Part shown: in pieces, positions 11,893 to 22,425 of the stretch | Layout of the letters: each line of letters opens with the position of its first letter | Numbering within the stretch: the first letter of the stretch is position 1 | NCBI RefSeq assembly: GCF_033958435.1 | Contig: NC_134144.1 | Coordinates: forward strand, 8,984,010-9,048,009 | DNA from: Carettochelys insculpta | Lineage: Eukaryota; Chordata; Testudines; Carettochelyidae | Direction: 5' to 3' | Length of the DNA: 64,000 nucleotides | Program-made: the position numbers and the translations under genes | The notes under the pieces: model-generated | Told to the model about the DNA's origin: nothing | Databases searched by the model: none | What the model saw: only the letters and a program-made list of their open reading frames with translations

Positions 11893-12312
11893 ATGCAGCT
11901 GTGGGATGAAGACCAAGGGCTACAGAACTTTAGGATATGTAGAACAACCTTCCCGGAGCTGTGTGCTGAGCTGGCCCCCGACCTGCAGCACAAGGACACT
12001 AAAATGGTAGAGAAGTGTGTGGCACTTGCTGTTTGGCAGCTGGAGACGCCCAGCTGCTAACAACCAATTGCAAAGATCAGTTTGGAGTGGGGAGTTGATC
12101 ATTTGTGCTGGACTGAATCACATTCTGCTACAGAGGACGGCGACTCTGGGAAACATACATGACATAGTGGCGGCAACAGATGGCACACATCTTCCAATTC
12201 TGACAGCAGCCCACCTTGCCACTGAGTACATCAACAGGAAAGGTACTTCCTGATGGTGCTGCAGGTACTTGTGGATCACTGTGGGTGTTTCACCGACATC
12301 AACAAGCCTGTA
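11893..12312 (+). pseudogene. HARBI1-like/PIF-Harbinger transposase relic
   Basis: PIF/Harbinger transposases are DDE nucleases that cut and paste the element. Three pieces in different frames follow family order. 11893-12060 begins MQLWDEDQGLQNF and later reads CVALAVWQLETPSC before a stop. 12130-12253 reads TATLGNIHDIVAATDGTHLP, then HLATEYINRKG. From about 12253 a shifted frame reads VLQVLVDHCGCFTDIN. The DGTH aspartate and the TDI aspartate correspond to the first two catalytic acids; the third acidic region is missing because homology ends near 12312. A short deletion is implied between DIVA and DGTH when compared with the second copy (25455-26415). It cannot be functional. Confidence 0.75.
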
Positions 12313-12552
12313 CACAGGAGGAGGGGAAGGGTGCAAACACACTCTCTCGGTTCTAGCTTCTCTCCCTTCCTTCCTGATGCGCTGTGCATGGGTAAGCCTG
12401 CAGGACATGATGGGGGAACCCAAGGCACCCTGGGAGCTGTAGTTCCTTGGCCGGCTCCCTGGAGCAGGGAAGGGACTATATTTCCCTTGACTACTACCAA
12501 TAGGAAAGGTAAAGCAGGTGCTGGCACAGGGTTACACGTCACAAGTGTGTAT

Positions 12553-12988
12553 GGCTGTGTCTACACGTGCCCCAAACTTCGAAATGGCCATGCAAATGGC
12601 CATTTCGAAGTTTACTAATGAAGCGCCGAAATGCATATTCAGCGCTTCATTAGCATGCGGGCGGCAGCCGCGCTTCGAAATTGACGCTCCTTGCCGCCGC
12701 GCGGCGCGTCCAGACGGGGCTCCTTTTCGAAAGGATGCCGCCTACTTCGAAGTCCCCTTATTCCCATGAGCTCATGGGAATAAGGGGACTTCGAAGTAGG
12801 CAGCATCCTTTCGAAAAGGAGCCCCGTCTGGACGCGCCGCGCGGCGGCAAGGCGCGTCAATTTCGAAGCGCGGCTGCCGCCCGCATGCTAATGAAGCGCT
12901 GAATATGCATTTCGGCGCTTCATTAGTAAACTTCGAAATGGCCATTTGCATGGCCATTTCGAAGTTTGGGGCACGTGTAGACATAGCC
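12553..12988. mobile_element. 436-bp near-perfect palindromic foldback MITE
   Basis: The element is one inverted repeat centred between 12770 and 12771 at CCCATGAG|CTCATGGG. I aligned the two 218-base arms by eye and found three mismatches and no gaps. The ends are GGCTGTGTCTACACGTGCCC and its inverse, flanked by TAT on both sides (12550-12552, 12989-12991), consistent with a 3-bp target duplication as in PIF/Harbinger elements. Each arm holds five TTCGAA hexamers and smaller nested palindromes around 12573-12613 and 12614-12654. It is rich in CpG, which implies little decay. The two ~73-residue frames here are mirror images of each other and not genes. Confidence 0.9.
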
Positions 12989-14161
12989 TATAGGTCTAGG
13001 CATCGCAAAGACGGGAGAGGGAGTAGCATACACAGGAAAATGAGAACTCCCAGAGAGGGAAAAGGAATGTGAGAGTGTAGGATGTGGGGAGTTTGCTGGA
13101 TGTAGAATTGTGAATCTTCTGCAGTGGGGGTAAACCTGTGTTGACTCACTGTGCTGCTTCACTAAGCAGTTGAGGACCTCAGTCTGTTTCCTCCATCAGC
13201 CTGCTCATGTGTTCTGTGGCCGGCCTGGTTTGTCACAGCAGTTCCTCAGTTCCCTTTCCATTGTTCCCAACACCCGCATCCATTTTGGTGACTGATTTAG
13301 CAATTCACATTCCAAATCCTTCCTGTTTTGTCTAGGGTGCATCTTTATCTGTTGCCACCTCTCCCATGCAGTATGCAGCAGGGCCATCCAGGTCTCTGCT
13401 GGTCAGCACCATGCACCAAAAGGAGTCTGGGAGTGAGTCCCACAGTGAGAGAGGGGCCAAAGATGCACTGCCATGGAAACTGCAGCAGAAAATTAACAAG
13501 TACCTCACGACAGCCTCTCTGCAGGATTCCACTGAGATCACAGCGAGCCTCAACATCCTGCTCGGCCATATCGACTAGCACCACAGAGAGATACGTGCAG
13601 CTCACAGACACACTGCCAGCCTCCCACTTTTCCATACCCTCAGCCCTGCACTCCACAAGCCACAGCCACTTACCCTGCGTCTCATCTGCTCAGACTGGTT
13701 ATGTCCCTCACAGTGGAGAACAGTTCCTGGCTGCCAGACACATTTGGTGACCTCAGGGGGACCCCCTGGTCCTTGTCTATCTCAGTCTCTTCATCTGCAA
13801 TTTCATTCTCTGGGTTAGGTCCTCTGTGAATTGTCTCCCTGCAAAGCTGGGGTGGGGGGTGTAATTGGTCACGTGACTGCAGAACAGTAGAGTTCTAACC
13901 GCTGACCAGAGTCACAGAGTGGGAATTGTGGGCCACTTCCTGGAGGCCAAAATCAGCAACAAATCCCCTTGAGGTAACTTAACACTGCATATTCGCCAAC
14001 AACACAGGGAGGGAAAAGGAAAAAAGTCCCTCATGAAGCTGGAAGTTCTTTGTTGATGACAATGGCCATCTTCCCCAATAAAGGTCATGAATGGTCATGC
14101 TGGTTTGTTGACAAAAGTCACTTTTCCTTGACAAAAACCTGGCAGTGTAGGAAAAGCCTTA

Positions 14162-15736
14162 GTAAGCCTGAACTCTTCTGGCTATCTGTTGCCTGGGCCA
14201 AAAATTGTAGCTGATACAAATCTAGGTTTATTTTTGAAACATTCGTTGAAGTGAACTGAGGCCCTGATCTTCAGAACAGGCCTGACTTTAAGCACACGGG
14301 TCGTCTGACTGAATCCAGTTCGACTACTCATGAATTTGGAGTTAGGCACATAAGCACGGAAAGCGGTAGGGCACTCCTAACTCTCCTTCCCACCAAGCCT
14401 CGTGTGGCACATCAAACGGGAGGCTCATGGCTGCCAGCTACAGGAGGTTTCCGAGCTGCAGAAGCCAGGGAGGCTGTAGATTGTGGTGGTCTTCCCTCAA
14501 AGCAGGGAGCTGCTCTCCAGCTCTTCTATCTACCCCATCGGCTAGTAGCAGCACCCTCAGGGTCCCCCCAGTGCCCCCACAGCTCAACTGCTCCACAGAC
14601 TCCCTCAGTGCTCCTAGAACTCCTGGGGGATCCCATACACGTAAGATATGAGGAAAGAATAACAGGGCCCCCGATGACCCTCCTAAGGACAGCGGTGAGA
14701 GGTGGCTCATTAGGGGGTCAACACATTTCCCTCGGCAGCACCTTATTTCTGGGTCAATCCCTAGGGTCTCCAATGGCCTGGTCAAGTTGCCCTCGGGAAA
14801 TCAAGCAACATATAGCTTCCTTTGCTCCAGAGTTCCAGGTCAGAGCCAGTGTAACCCTGTAACCTGAGCACTTGGGTGGCTGCCCAAGAGAGAATCAGGT
14901 GCTTCTCAGCTAATTAGCAGAGCACCCGCAGTGGGCAGCATGTGTTTCTATTGGTGGTACACATGCTTTGGTGCACACAGTAAAATTTATTCCACCCATG
15001 GATGGAAAATATCAGGGGGACCAATGATCAGAATGATTTAAACAATTATGGATGTTAAGGCTGTAGGCCCAGATCTACAGTAACTGTAGGCTGCCTGACA
15101 GAAAATTAGGGATGAGACTAGAGATCCTTTACATACCCGGGAAATGCAGCACTGAGGTGGCTTGTCTCAAACCAGGCACTCAAACCACCTCAACTTTGAT
15201 CATGTCTTGAGAAAAATCAGACCATCGAGTCTGTCCAGAGAAAACAATTTCATTGCATCAATCTTCACAAAAACCAAAACGCCTCGCTCCTGGAGTATGA
15301 GGTGGGCGTGCTCCTTTCCTGCTTTCCTTAGGGTCACACTGTGCACATATACAAGCATTTCACGCTTCCCTGACCAAACAGATTACATCCTCAAACACAA
15401 TTGCTATGGATCGAGCCAGTCAGATGCTGAGGGCATTCAGCAAAGGACAGTGGATGCTTAAGCCCTTGAAGGATCAAGCCTCCTGATTCACGTACCTACC
15501 AGCTCTCCAAGTGTCATTAGACATCAAACTTGCTTGCCTCTACAAATAATCCTCCTATCGCATATTAACAAAAGTAGAATGCCTAAATGAGACCAACAAA
15601 CTTTAGCCTGGCAGCAAATCATCATACTTACATTGGTGATCCATACTGGGGAAGCAAATGATAAAAGCTACCTCCTGTAGTGCACATTTTCTATACCCTA
15701 CCCATAAAGAAGGGAAAATGGAAAGCCCTGGTTTAT
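14162..15736. other. Unrecognised non-coding stretch
   Basis: No exon is supported. The long frame at 14404-14862 and its antisense counterpart lack any recognisable domain. About 14260-14370 resembles an old dispersed repeat ('ctgactttaagcacacgg'). Confidence 0.4.
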
Positions 15737-15951
15737 GGCTATGTCTAGGCAGCATCGGGAATGACGCTTCCCAACACGGGTAGAAAGAGGCTCAAGGGAG
15801 CATGTTACAGAGCATGGCTACAGCACATGACCTGCCTGCATGCACTAGCCTGAGCCGCCTTTATACACTAGCCTGAGCTACCTCCCATACTACACTGCTA
15901 TTTTGAGCACACTACCCAAGCAGCCTCCCAGCTGCAATGCAGATATGCCCC
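15737..15951. mobile_element. Harbinger-like MITE
   Basis: The left end GGCTATGTCTAGGCAGC and the inverse of the right end, GGGGCATATCTGCATTGCAGC, are imperfect inverted repeats. Inside, the word CACTAGCCTGAGC appears twice (near 15845 and 15868). Non-coding. Confidence 0.5.
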
Positions 15952-16019
15952 ATACAGGGGCAAGAGAGTCTTCATGGCCAGTTTGTTCAGTGAAGACTAA
16001 ACTCTGTACTTTTGGGGTT

Positions 16020-16675
16020 ATTTGATTTGTGGTGAGGTGTCCTTGGCACATAAAGGATTAACCTCAACAGGGTGCGGTGGAAGGGAGCCCGAGGAGGGGC
16101 AGCGTGAGGTACAGCCAATCAGGGAGGACTCGCGAGGCAAGACCGGCAGAGTCAGAGAAGAAAAGCTCCAGAGCAGGGCTGGGCCGGTTGCTGCTAGAAG
16201 CTCAAAGAGCGAGGACGGTATCGCTAGCAGTGAAGAGTCCTGGGCACCTTGGACAGAGCAGCGGCTGACAGAGACCAGGGGAGCATGAGTGTGCTCCTGG
16301 CTGGCTGGCAGCCGGGGCTGGGTGCTTGTGTGCCTGGAGGGAAGAGGGAATCTGTTGCTGAGCTGTAGGGAAGTGGCCCAGGGAGGCTCAGCAGCAGGTG
16401 GGAAGTTAAGGAGTTGCAGCATGGGGCTGCTATTCATGGGTTCCCTGGGCTGAGCCCTGCAAAAGTGGGTAGGCCTGAATCCCCTCCCCACTTGCCACGA
16501 TTACGGGGACTGAGACACTAACCCCAGAGGGGAAAGCATGCATGGCAATGGATCCGGAGGTTCCTGAGGCTGCGAGAGGGGCTGCAGGCAGATAGTGGGG
16601 ACAGAGCAAAAGTGTACAAACCACAAGTGGGAGGGTGACAGCCTTGAGCTAATCCCAGGCACAACCAGGAAGAGG
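16020..16675 (+). other. GC-rich leader-like segment ending in splice-donor-like AG|GTAAGT
   Basis: The stretch is clearly richer in G and C than its neighbours and ends at AGAGGTAAGT (16671-16680), a textbook 5' splice-site match, followed by GTAAGTAACAGCAGTAAGT and a poly-T run at 16718-16728. The frames at 16022-16288 (+) and 16018-16491 (-) have no recognisable domain. It could be an untranslated exon, a retroelement leader or an unclassified repeat. I have a vague impression of similar sequence in reptile genomes, which favours a repeat. Confidence 0.25.
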
Positions 16676-16754
16676 TAAGTAAGTAACAGCAGTAAGTGAC
16701 ACAACCTGTGACAAGCTTTTTTTTTTTTAAAGAACAAACAAGAAACCTTATTTA

Positions 16755-16965
16755 ATTTTTATTATTTTGTCTATTACCATACTAGCTAGCAGCCCCAGGA
16801 TCCCACTAGGTTATTTCCCTCATTATGGAGATTGAGACTAGAGGCAAAGAATGCCTAAATGACTTGCCCAAGGTTACATAAGAAGTCAGTGGCAGAGGAG
16901 GAATTTTACTCCAATTTCCTGACTCATAGTTTACTGCTACTACCACCAGACCAGCCAGCCATGCA
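16755..16965 (+). repeat. MIR-type CORE-SINE
   Basis: The diagnostic core order is present: 'ggagattgagactagaggcaaaga', 'gacttgcccaaggttacat', 'gtcagtggcagagga' and 'ttcctgactc'. This is an old tRNA-derived SINE of the MIR superfamily. Confidence 0.75.
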
Positions 16966-16979
16966 AACGACATTAACCT

Positions 16980-17283
16980 CTGTCTTAACCAATGTTCAAT
17001 CATCCTGAACTCTCAAATAACCAGCATTTTAACCATAAGTAAATTTTAGTTACCTTTTTCTGTAAATACAAATAAATACAGTAAATACATTATAAGTTTA
17101 TAGTGTACAAAACTACTCTTGTTGGTAAATACAGCGCTCTGCATACATTTTTGTTTGTTTCTTAATATCTAATCTTGTTTTCCTTTAGTGTTATGCATTG
17201 CTAGGTACGCCTCTCTATTCAAAATATTTGAATATTCAGCAACCTTCTGACCCTGGGGCTGCCAGATCTGAAAGCGTTTACTG
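16980..17283 (-). mobile_element. Tigger/pogo-like MITE, second copy
   Basis: It matches 6964-7283 in reverse complement: CTCTCAAATAACCAGCATTTTA, the sequence around TAAATACAG, CTAGGTACGCCTCTC and the end GAAAGCGTTTACTG are shared. The left inverted repeat is eroded. Frames across it are non-coding. Confidence 0.6.
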
Positions 17284-17991
17284 TGCTGCTCTCTGTCTGC
17301 CACCATCTTAACAAAACTTTCTGTGCGTAAAAAACTGGGTAACATTTTGTGTGTTGCCTGAAGTGGCATCCAATATGACTGTGACTGTCAATTAATCTTG
17401 TGAACAGAAACTGTACGTTGGTGGTAAAAGCAGACCCCAAATGGCTGGCTATTTTATTTTCATACCTTGTTGTTTGATCAGTTTAAACAATAATGTAAGT
17501 ATGGCTACTGGGCTGTTTTTTCAACCCCAAGGCTCTAAGTTGCAGCTGTAATCCTGTCACTGCCAGTTTGCCAGCCATAGTAAGAAACATCAGAACATGC
17601 CAATTTTGCAGGGCCCGGCAAGGAAGCCAGCTGGGGAGAAGATGTGGGATTCTCTCTTTCTTCAGGAGGAGCAAACTAAATGGAAGGCAATGCATGAATT
17701 CAGAGAGGCATTGGCCACATAGACGTACATAACCTCTCAGAGGGGCTCTGCAGTGAGGAAGGTTAAGGCAGCAAGCAGCCAGCAGCCTCGCTAAGTATCT
17801 CCATGGTTACTGGTATGGTATAGAAGAAATAAAATGGATGGGAGACAGGGAGGCAGGAAAAGCTGCAGCCTGAGGTAGCAGCTTCTGCATCCCACCATCC
17901 AGTAGATGCCAGAAGTCAGAAACAGAGACCAACCTGCCCGCAGCCAGGCTGGTGCGGCACCTGCCAGCATTTGAATTCTTTGCTTTCCATA
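17284..17991. other. Unrecognised non-coding stretch
   Basis: No gene or repeat is recognised between the Tigger-like MITE and the CR1 tail. Confidence 0.45.
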
Positions 17992-19770
17992 CATAAGAAC
18001 ATAAGAACGGCCATACTGGGTCAGACCAAAGGTCAGCCCAGCATCCCATCTGCCGACGGTGGCCAATGCCAGGTGCCCCAGAGAAGGAGAACAGAAGACA
18101 ATGATCAAGTGATTTATCTCCTGCCATCCATCTCCTGCCCTTGTTCTGAAGGCTAGGGCACCATACTTTACCCCTGGTTAATAGCCATTTATGGACCTTA
18201 CCTGCAAAAATTTATCAAGCTCTTTTTTAAACCCTAACAGAGTCCTGGCCTTCACAGCCTCCTCGGGCAAGGAGTTCCACAGGTTGACTGTGCGCTGTGT
18301 GAAGAAAAATTTCCTTTTATTAGTTTTGAACCTACTACCCATCAATTTCATTTGGTGTCCCCTAGTTCTTGTATTACGCGAAAAGGTAAATAATTTTTCT
18401 ATATTCACTTTCTCCACACCATTCATGATTTTATATACCTCTATCATATCGCCCCTCAATCGCCTCTTTTCCAAACTGAAAAGTCCCAGTCTCTCTAGCC
18501 TCTCCCCAGATGGGACCCGTTCCAAGCCCCTAATCATCTTAGTCGCCCTTTTCTGAACCTTTTCTAATGCCAATATATCTTTTTTGAGGTGAGGAGACCA
18601 CATCTGCACACAGTACTCAAGATGTGGGCGTACCATAGTTTTATATAGGGGAAGTATGATATCTTTTGTCTTATTATCGATCCCTTTTTTAATAATTCCT
18701 AACATCCTATTTGCTTTACTAACTGCCGCTGCACACTGCGTGGATGTCTTCAGAGAACTATCCACTATAACTCCAAGATCCCTTTCCTGATCTGTCGTAG
18801 CTAAATTTGACCCCATCATGTAGTACGTGTAATTGGGGTTATTTTTTCCAACATGCATTACCTGACACTTACCCACATTAAATTTCATTTGCCATTTTGC
18901 TGCCCAATCACTCAGTTTGCTGAGATCTTTTTGTAGTTCTTCACAATCCCTTTTGCTTTTGACTGTCCTGAACAACTTGGTGTCATCTGCAAACTTTGCC
19001 ACCTCACTGCTTACCTCATTTTCTACATCATTGATGAACAAGTTGAACAGGATCGGTCCCAGGACTGACCCCTGGGGAACACCACTAGTTACCCTCCTCC
19101 ATTGTGAAAATTTACCATTTATTCCAACCCTTTGTTTTCTGTCTTTTAACCAATTCCCGATCCATGAAAGGATCTTTCCTCCTATCCCATGACCGCCTAA
19201 TTTACATAAAAGCCTTTGGTGTGAGACCGTGTCAAAGGCTTTCTGGAAATCTAGGTATATTATGTCCACTGGGTGCCCCTTGTCTGCATGTTTATTAACC
19301 CCTTCAAAGAATTCTAGTAGATTAGTTAGACACGACTTCCCTCTGCAGAAACCATGCTGACTTTTGCCCAACAATTCGTGCTCTTCTACGTGCCTTGCAA
19401 TTTTATTCTTTACTAGTGTTTCTACTAATTTGCCTGGTACTGATGTTAAACTTATTGGTCTATAATTGCCAGGGTCTCCTCTAGAGCCTTTTTTAAATAT
19501 TGGCGTTATATTGGCCGTCTTCCAGTCATTTGGTACCAAAGTGGATTTAAAGGATAGGTTACAAACCACTGTTAATAACTCCGCAATTTCACATTTGAGT
19601 TCTTTCAGAACCCTTGGGTGAATACCGTCTGGTCCTGGAGACTTGTTACTATTCAGCTTATCAATTAACTCCAAAACCTCCTCTAATGTCACTTCAATCT
19701 GGGTGAGTTCCTCAGATTTGTCACCTAAAAAGGCTGGCTCAGATTTAGGAACCTCTGTAACATCCTCAGA
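17992..19770 (-). mobile_element. Young CR1 LINE, 5'-truncated
   Basis: The element reads on the minus strand. Its 3' terminus is at 17992, where ATAAGAACATAAGAAC on the plus strand gives the CR1-type 8-bp tail repeat. The 3' UTR lies at about 17992-18177, then an uninterrupted reverse-transcriptase frame. Similarity to the copy at 56598-58465 stops abruptly at about 19770, marking 5' truncation, which is normal for CR1 reverse transcription. A six-base word present in the sister copy is missing near 18031-18036. I found no target-site duplication. Confidence 0.95.
18178..19692 (-). CDS. CR1 ORF2 reverse transcriptase, C-terminal 504 residues, intact frame
   Basis: The protein is the reverse transcriptase and C-terminal domain of CR1 ORF2p, which copies CR1 RNA into DNA at a nicked chromosomal target. 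Visible motifs: SPGPDGIHP at residues 18-26, [10 protein letters not shown] at 76-85, motif [12 protein letters not shown] at 148-158, [10 protein letters not shown] at 204-213 and the catalytic FADD at 234-237. The C-terminal region includes [10 protein letters not shown] (363-372) and [10 protein letters not shown] (411-420), ending INGY. The two motif C aspartates and the motif A aspartate are present, so the core looks undamaged. The start is arbitrary: a GTG codon inside the longer ORF2, since the apurinic-like endonuclease and N-terminal part were lost by 5' truncation. It differs from the 56789-58567 copy at about six positions. Unlikely to be expressed on its own. Confidence 0.9.
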   Translation of the reverse strand: MTLEEVLELIDKLNSNKSPGPDGIHPRVLKELKCEIAELLTVVCNLSFKSTLVPNDWKTANITPIFKKGSRGDPGNYRPISLTSVPGKLVETLVKNKIARHVEEHELLGKSQHGFCRGKSCLTNLLEFFEGVNKHADKGHPVDIIYLDFQKAFDTVSHQRLLCKLGGHGIGGKILSWIGNWLKDRKQRVGINGKFSQWRRVTSGVPQGSVLGPILFNLFINDVENEVSSEVAKFADDTKLFRTVKSKRDCEELQKDLSKLSDWAAKWQMKFNVGKCQVMHVGKNNPNYTYYMMGSNLATTDQERDLGVIVDSSLKTSTQCAAAVSKANRMLGIIKKGIDNKTKDIILPLYKTMVRPHLEYCVQMWSPHLKKDILALEKVQKRATKMIRGLERVPSGERLERLGLFSLEKRRLRGDMIEVYKIMNGVEKVNIEKLFTFSRNTRTRGHQMKLMGSRFKTNKRKFFFTQRTVNLWNSLPEEAVKARTLLGFKKELDKFLQVRSINGY

Positions 19771-19932
19771 TGTTAGATAGAGAGGAAATCATGCATTTTA
19801 CATAACTTACGGACACCATTTCTTTGGCCACTGAGAGTCAGGACTCTGGGATCAGGACATCATGAAATACATGTGAAATAGCTGCCAACCACCTGAAATA
19901 TCAGCACCCTTTCCTGACCTCTGCTTACCCGC
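19771..19932. other. Short unrecognised spacer
   Basis: Nothing recognisable lies between the CR1 5' break and the hAT-like MITE. Confidence 0.4.
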
Positions 19933-20228
19933 CCTGAGCTAACCTATGGCACACGGCCCATAAGGGCAATCTCCTGGCAAGCCATCAGACTCTTCACTTT
20001 GAGCATCTGCAGGCACAGACCCTGCAGCTAGCAGTGCTCATGGTTTGCTGTTTGCAGTCTGTGCTACTTCCCACAGCTTCCATTGGCTGGCCATGGTGAA
20101 CCACAGCCACTGGGAGTTGCAGGATGGAGCGGGCCATGTCCACGGACACCCAACACAAAAACTCTCTCACTGCTTGCCAGCAATTTACCCTGCCAGGCCG
20201 AGTGCCAAAGGCTGCCAACCCCTTGTTT
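19933..20228. mobile_element. hAT-like MITE
   Basis: Left end CTGAGCTAACCTATGGCACACGGCC and the inverse of the right end, CAAGGGGTTGGCAGCCTTTGGCAC, resemble the CAGGGGT...GGCAACC termini of hAT elements. The interior contains CTTCCATTGGCTGGCC and CCACTGGGAGTTGC, words I know from reptile hAT MITEs. No reliable 8-bp duplication is visible. Confidence 0.5.
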
Positions 20229-20642
20229 AGCTAAGCCCCTTCCAACTAAACCTCATCTGAAATTAACTTTTATAAAACCCAGAAACAAAACAAAATGTTG
20301 GCATTCCTGTGACACCTGCTGACCACATAACACCCACTCTATTCACCTGCTACATCCCTTCCCCTCAACCCTACCTCTGTTTTGATTGTTAGGGTGTTAT
20401 CATCTTTAGAGGGGTGACTGTCCCTCCCTTTATGTTTGTACAATGACAAGCACAATGGCTCTGATAGCAGTTTGGTTCTCCAAGCGCAACCAAAATAGAA
20501 ATAATGAACATCAATTGACCAATACTCTCAAAATCAACTGAGATACCTTGAAGGGATCCAAGTGGCAGAAAACACTGAGCAACCATCCTCCGCCAATGAG
20601 GGGTCTCAAGTTAGGCACCCAAAAGCTCAGACATACAAAAGT
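20229..20642. other. Unrecognised non-coding stretch
   Basis: No gene or repeat recognised. Confidence 0.4.
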
Positions 20643-21213
20643 CACTACCGGAAACCTCCATTTTACAGTCCCCGATTTAGCGGACTTCGGGAGCCACAGA
20701 TGTCCACCAGACCCCGGATGTTCCTGAAGTCTGCTTAATCAGGGCTGTAAAATCCCAAATCCCGTCCCTGCCCCAAAAGTAAAGGACTTACCCCCGCCGG
20801 TGGAGCTGTCGCTGCCTGGACAGTCGCCACTGCCGGAGCCGCCACACGCTCCTCCCACTGGGGTGGGGCGCGTACAAGGGCGGATGGCACTTGCGTATGC
20901 CACCACCCCAGTGGGAGGAGTATGTGGCAGCTCCAGTGGTGGCGGTGGCTGCTGTTGCCACGTGGTGGACTCTGGAAGCTCCAGCCGGGCGGTGTGAGGC
21001 TCCCTGCAGCTGCTCAGCACAGCAGTAGCTCCAGCCGCAAGCGGCACCAGCTCCGGCTCTTCCAGCAGCGGGTGAGTAGCAGGCATGGGGAGAGCACTGG
21101 GGCTGAGTGAGCTTGGCGGGGGTGGGTCTCAGTAAATGCTCTGATTTAACGGATGTTCGGGTTTAACGGACACCCCTTCCCCCGCATTATTCCATTCAAT
21201 TGAGGGTTTACTG
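20643..21213. mobile_element. Tigger/pogo-like MITE with GC-rich internal inverted repeat
   Basis: The right end inverted reads CAGTAAACCCTCAATTG and the left end CACTACCGGAAACCTCCATT, a degraded inverted repeat of the pogo/Tigger type. Subterminal words GATTTAGCGGACTTCGGG (left) and GATTTAACGGATGTTCGGG (right) occur near both ends. A GC-rich hairpin at 20841-20866/20903-20928 (24 of 26 paired) lies inside; it explains the long frames on both strands. Confidence 0.5.
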
Positions 21214-21237
21214 TGGTTGCTTTTGAAAATCTGTGTC

Positions 21238-21672
21238 CGGGGTGGCCAACCAGTTGGAGATGAAGAGCCGCAACAGTGACAGATGGTGTGCAAAGATGCA
21301 CATATTTTATATTTATATTTAATAGAGCTATCGAGGTATACAGATATATAAAATAAATATGGAATATGTGGCTCAATGCCCTTCCTCCCCCAGAGAGCCA
21401 GGCACTCCCAGCTCTCCCCGCTCTATATGAATGCCCTCCCCTTCCCCTAAAGCCACGGTCCCCCAGAGCCAGGCATCCCTGCCCCCTTCCTCCCTCCCTC
21501 CCTCCGGCTCTAAATAAATGTTGGCAACTCACTGGAGCAGTTGCTATTGCCACACATTTCTCCCACCAAGTGATGGGGTGCATGCATGGAGCAGGCTCAC
21601 ACTCCCCATGTGCCACATGTAAAAGCTCAAAAGCCGCAGGCAGCTTGAGAGCAGTGATTTGGCCACCCCGAC
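21238..21672. mobile_element. hAT-like element (GGGGTGGCCAACC ends)
   Basis: CGGGGTGGCCAACCAGTTGGAG at the left and the inverse of GATTTGGCCACCCCG at the right form terminal inverted repeats of the CAGGGGTGGCCAACC hAT type. The interior mixes AT-rich sequence with C-rich TCCC repeats (21488-21503). The frame at 21366-21905 is chance. Confidence 0.55.
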
Positions 21673-22425
21673 CTATGCCATGGATTAGACAGAGATCTGC
21701 CATTCAAGGCAGGATTCTCAGGAGGAAAAAAAAAAACCACAAGAAATTGCTGCCATCAAGCCCAAACAATAATCTTGATTTAGGTGCAAATCCAAATTGT
21801 GAACTCTGTCCTGTATTTTGTTTGTTCCTGAACATTATTGCCTCTGTCTCAGTTTGTTTTATATATGTGTGTGTGTATATATATAAATATATTTATAATG
21901 TATGAGGCCATCTGCACACTTACTTACATTTTCTCCGGTGACTTCTCTCACCTATCCTTTTATGAAAAGAATCAAGACTGAATTACTTTGCACTAAGGTA
22001 TCAAAAGCTATAGTGAAATAGCTTCCTTAAATGTCAATTCAGTTTGTACTTCCATTTACCATATAACCTAATGATGTTTCATTAATTGCCTTGTCACGAC
22101 TCATCAGAAAACCTCAAACTTTGTTATTCTGTATCAGATTAATAAATCAACTATTGTAAAAGCATAAATCATTTTGTTAAATCAGATTTCACATGACATA
22201 CAGTTAAAAAAACTAACCCTTGAGCTGACATGACTTAAAACGAGCACTGATCAAGATGTCCAGTGCAAAATATACATTATCTGTTGCACTTTGTCCCCAG
22301 ATTTATGGCAGCACACAGACACAAGCTTCAAGTCTGACCCTATTCAGGCTGTCACTTAAGCACATACTTAGATCTTAGCATGTATTTAAGTTCTATTTAC
22401 TTCATGGACATTATGAGACTTAGTA
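21673..22425. other. Non-coding, AT-rich
   Basis: A (TG)n/(TA)n microsatellite occupies about 21856-21895. 22070-22230 is AT-rich with ATTAAT and TAAATCA words. 22325-22420 resembles the old dispersed repeat with 'acttaagcacatacttag'. No gene is seen. Confidence 0.45.

Larger units (their letters stand above)
11281..14158 (+). mobile_element. Decayed PIF/Harbinger-type DNA transposon
   Basis: The left end (GGGTCCGTCCACACTACC, then AAGTTTTGTCAAGGAAA) and the inverse of the right end (GGCTTTTCCTACACTGCC, then AGGTTTTTGTCAAGGAAA) form terminal inverted repeats of about 37 bp. TAA lies on the left (11278-11280) and TTA on the right (14159-14161), compatible with a 3-bp TWA target site. A broken Harbinger-type transposase lies inside on the plus strand. 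A younger 436-bp palindromic MITE (12553-12988) is inserted within it, so the original element was about 2.4 kb. Frames at 13205-13750 may cover the remains of the second, Myb-like Harbinger gene, but I cannot recognise it. Confidence 0.75.

Noticed and set aside
12639..12902. Two ~73-residue frames on opposite strands with almost the same protein sequence
   Set aside because: They are mirror images produced by the 436-bp palindrome, not duplicated genes.
13205..13750. Second Harbinger gene (Myb/SANT-like) inside the 11281-14158 element
   Set aside because: Position fits, but neither strand shows a recognisable tryptophan-repeat pattern, so I do not call it.
14404..14862. 152-codon frame
   Set aside because: Similar-length frame on the opposite strand, no recognisable domain, no splice context.
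16022..16288. Possible viral-type leader or gag start
   Set aside because: No LTRs, primer-binding site or retroviral protein motif could be recognised; only the splice-donor-like end is notable.
18191..18556. Plus-strand frames across CR1 (also 56802-57167)
   Set aside because: Antisense shadows of the reverse-transcriptase frame.
21146..21905. Frames of 185 and 179 codons on opposite strands
   Set aside because: They overlap hAT-like and Tigger-like MITEs and C-rich simple sequence.
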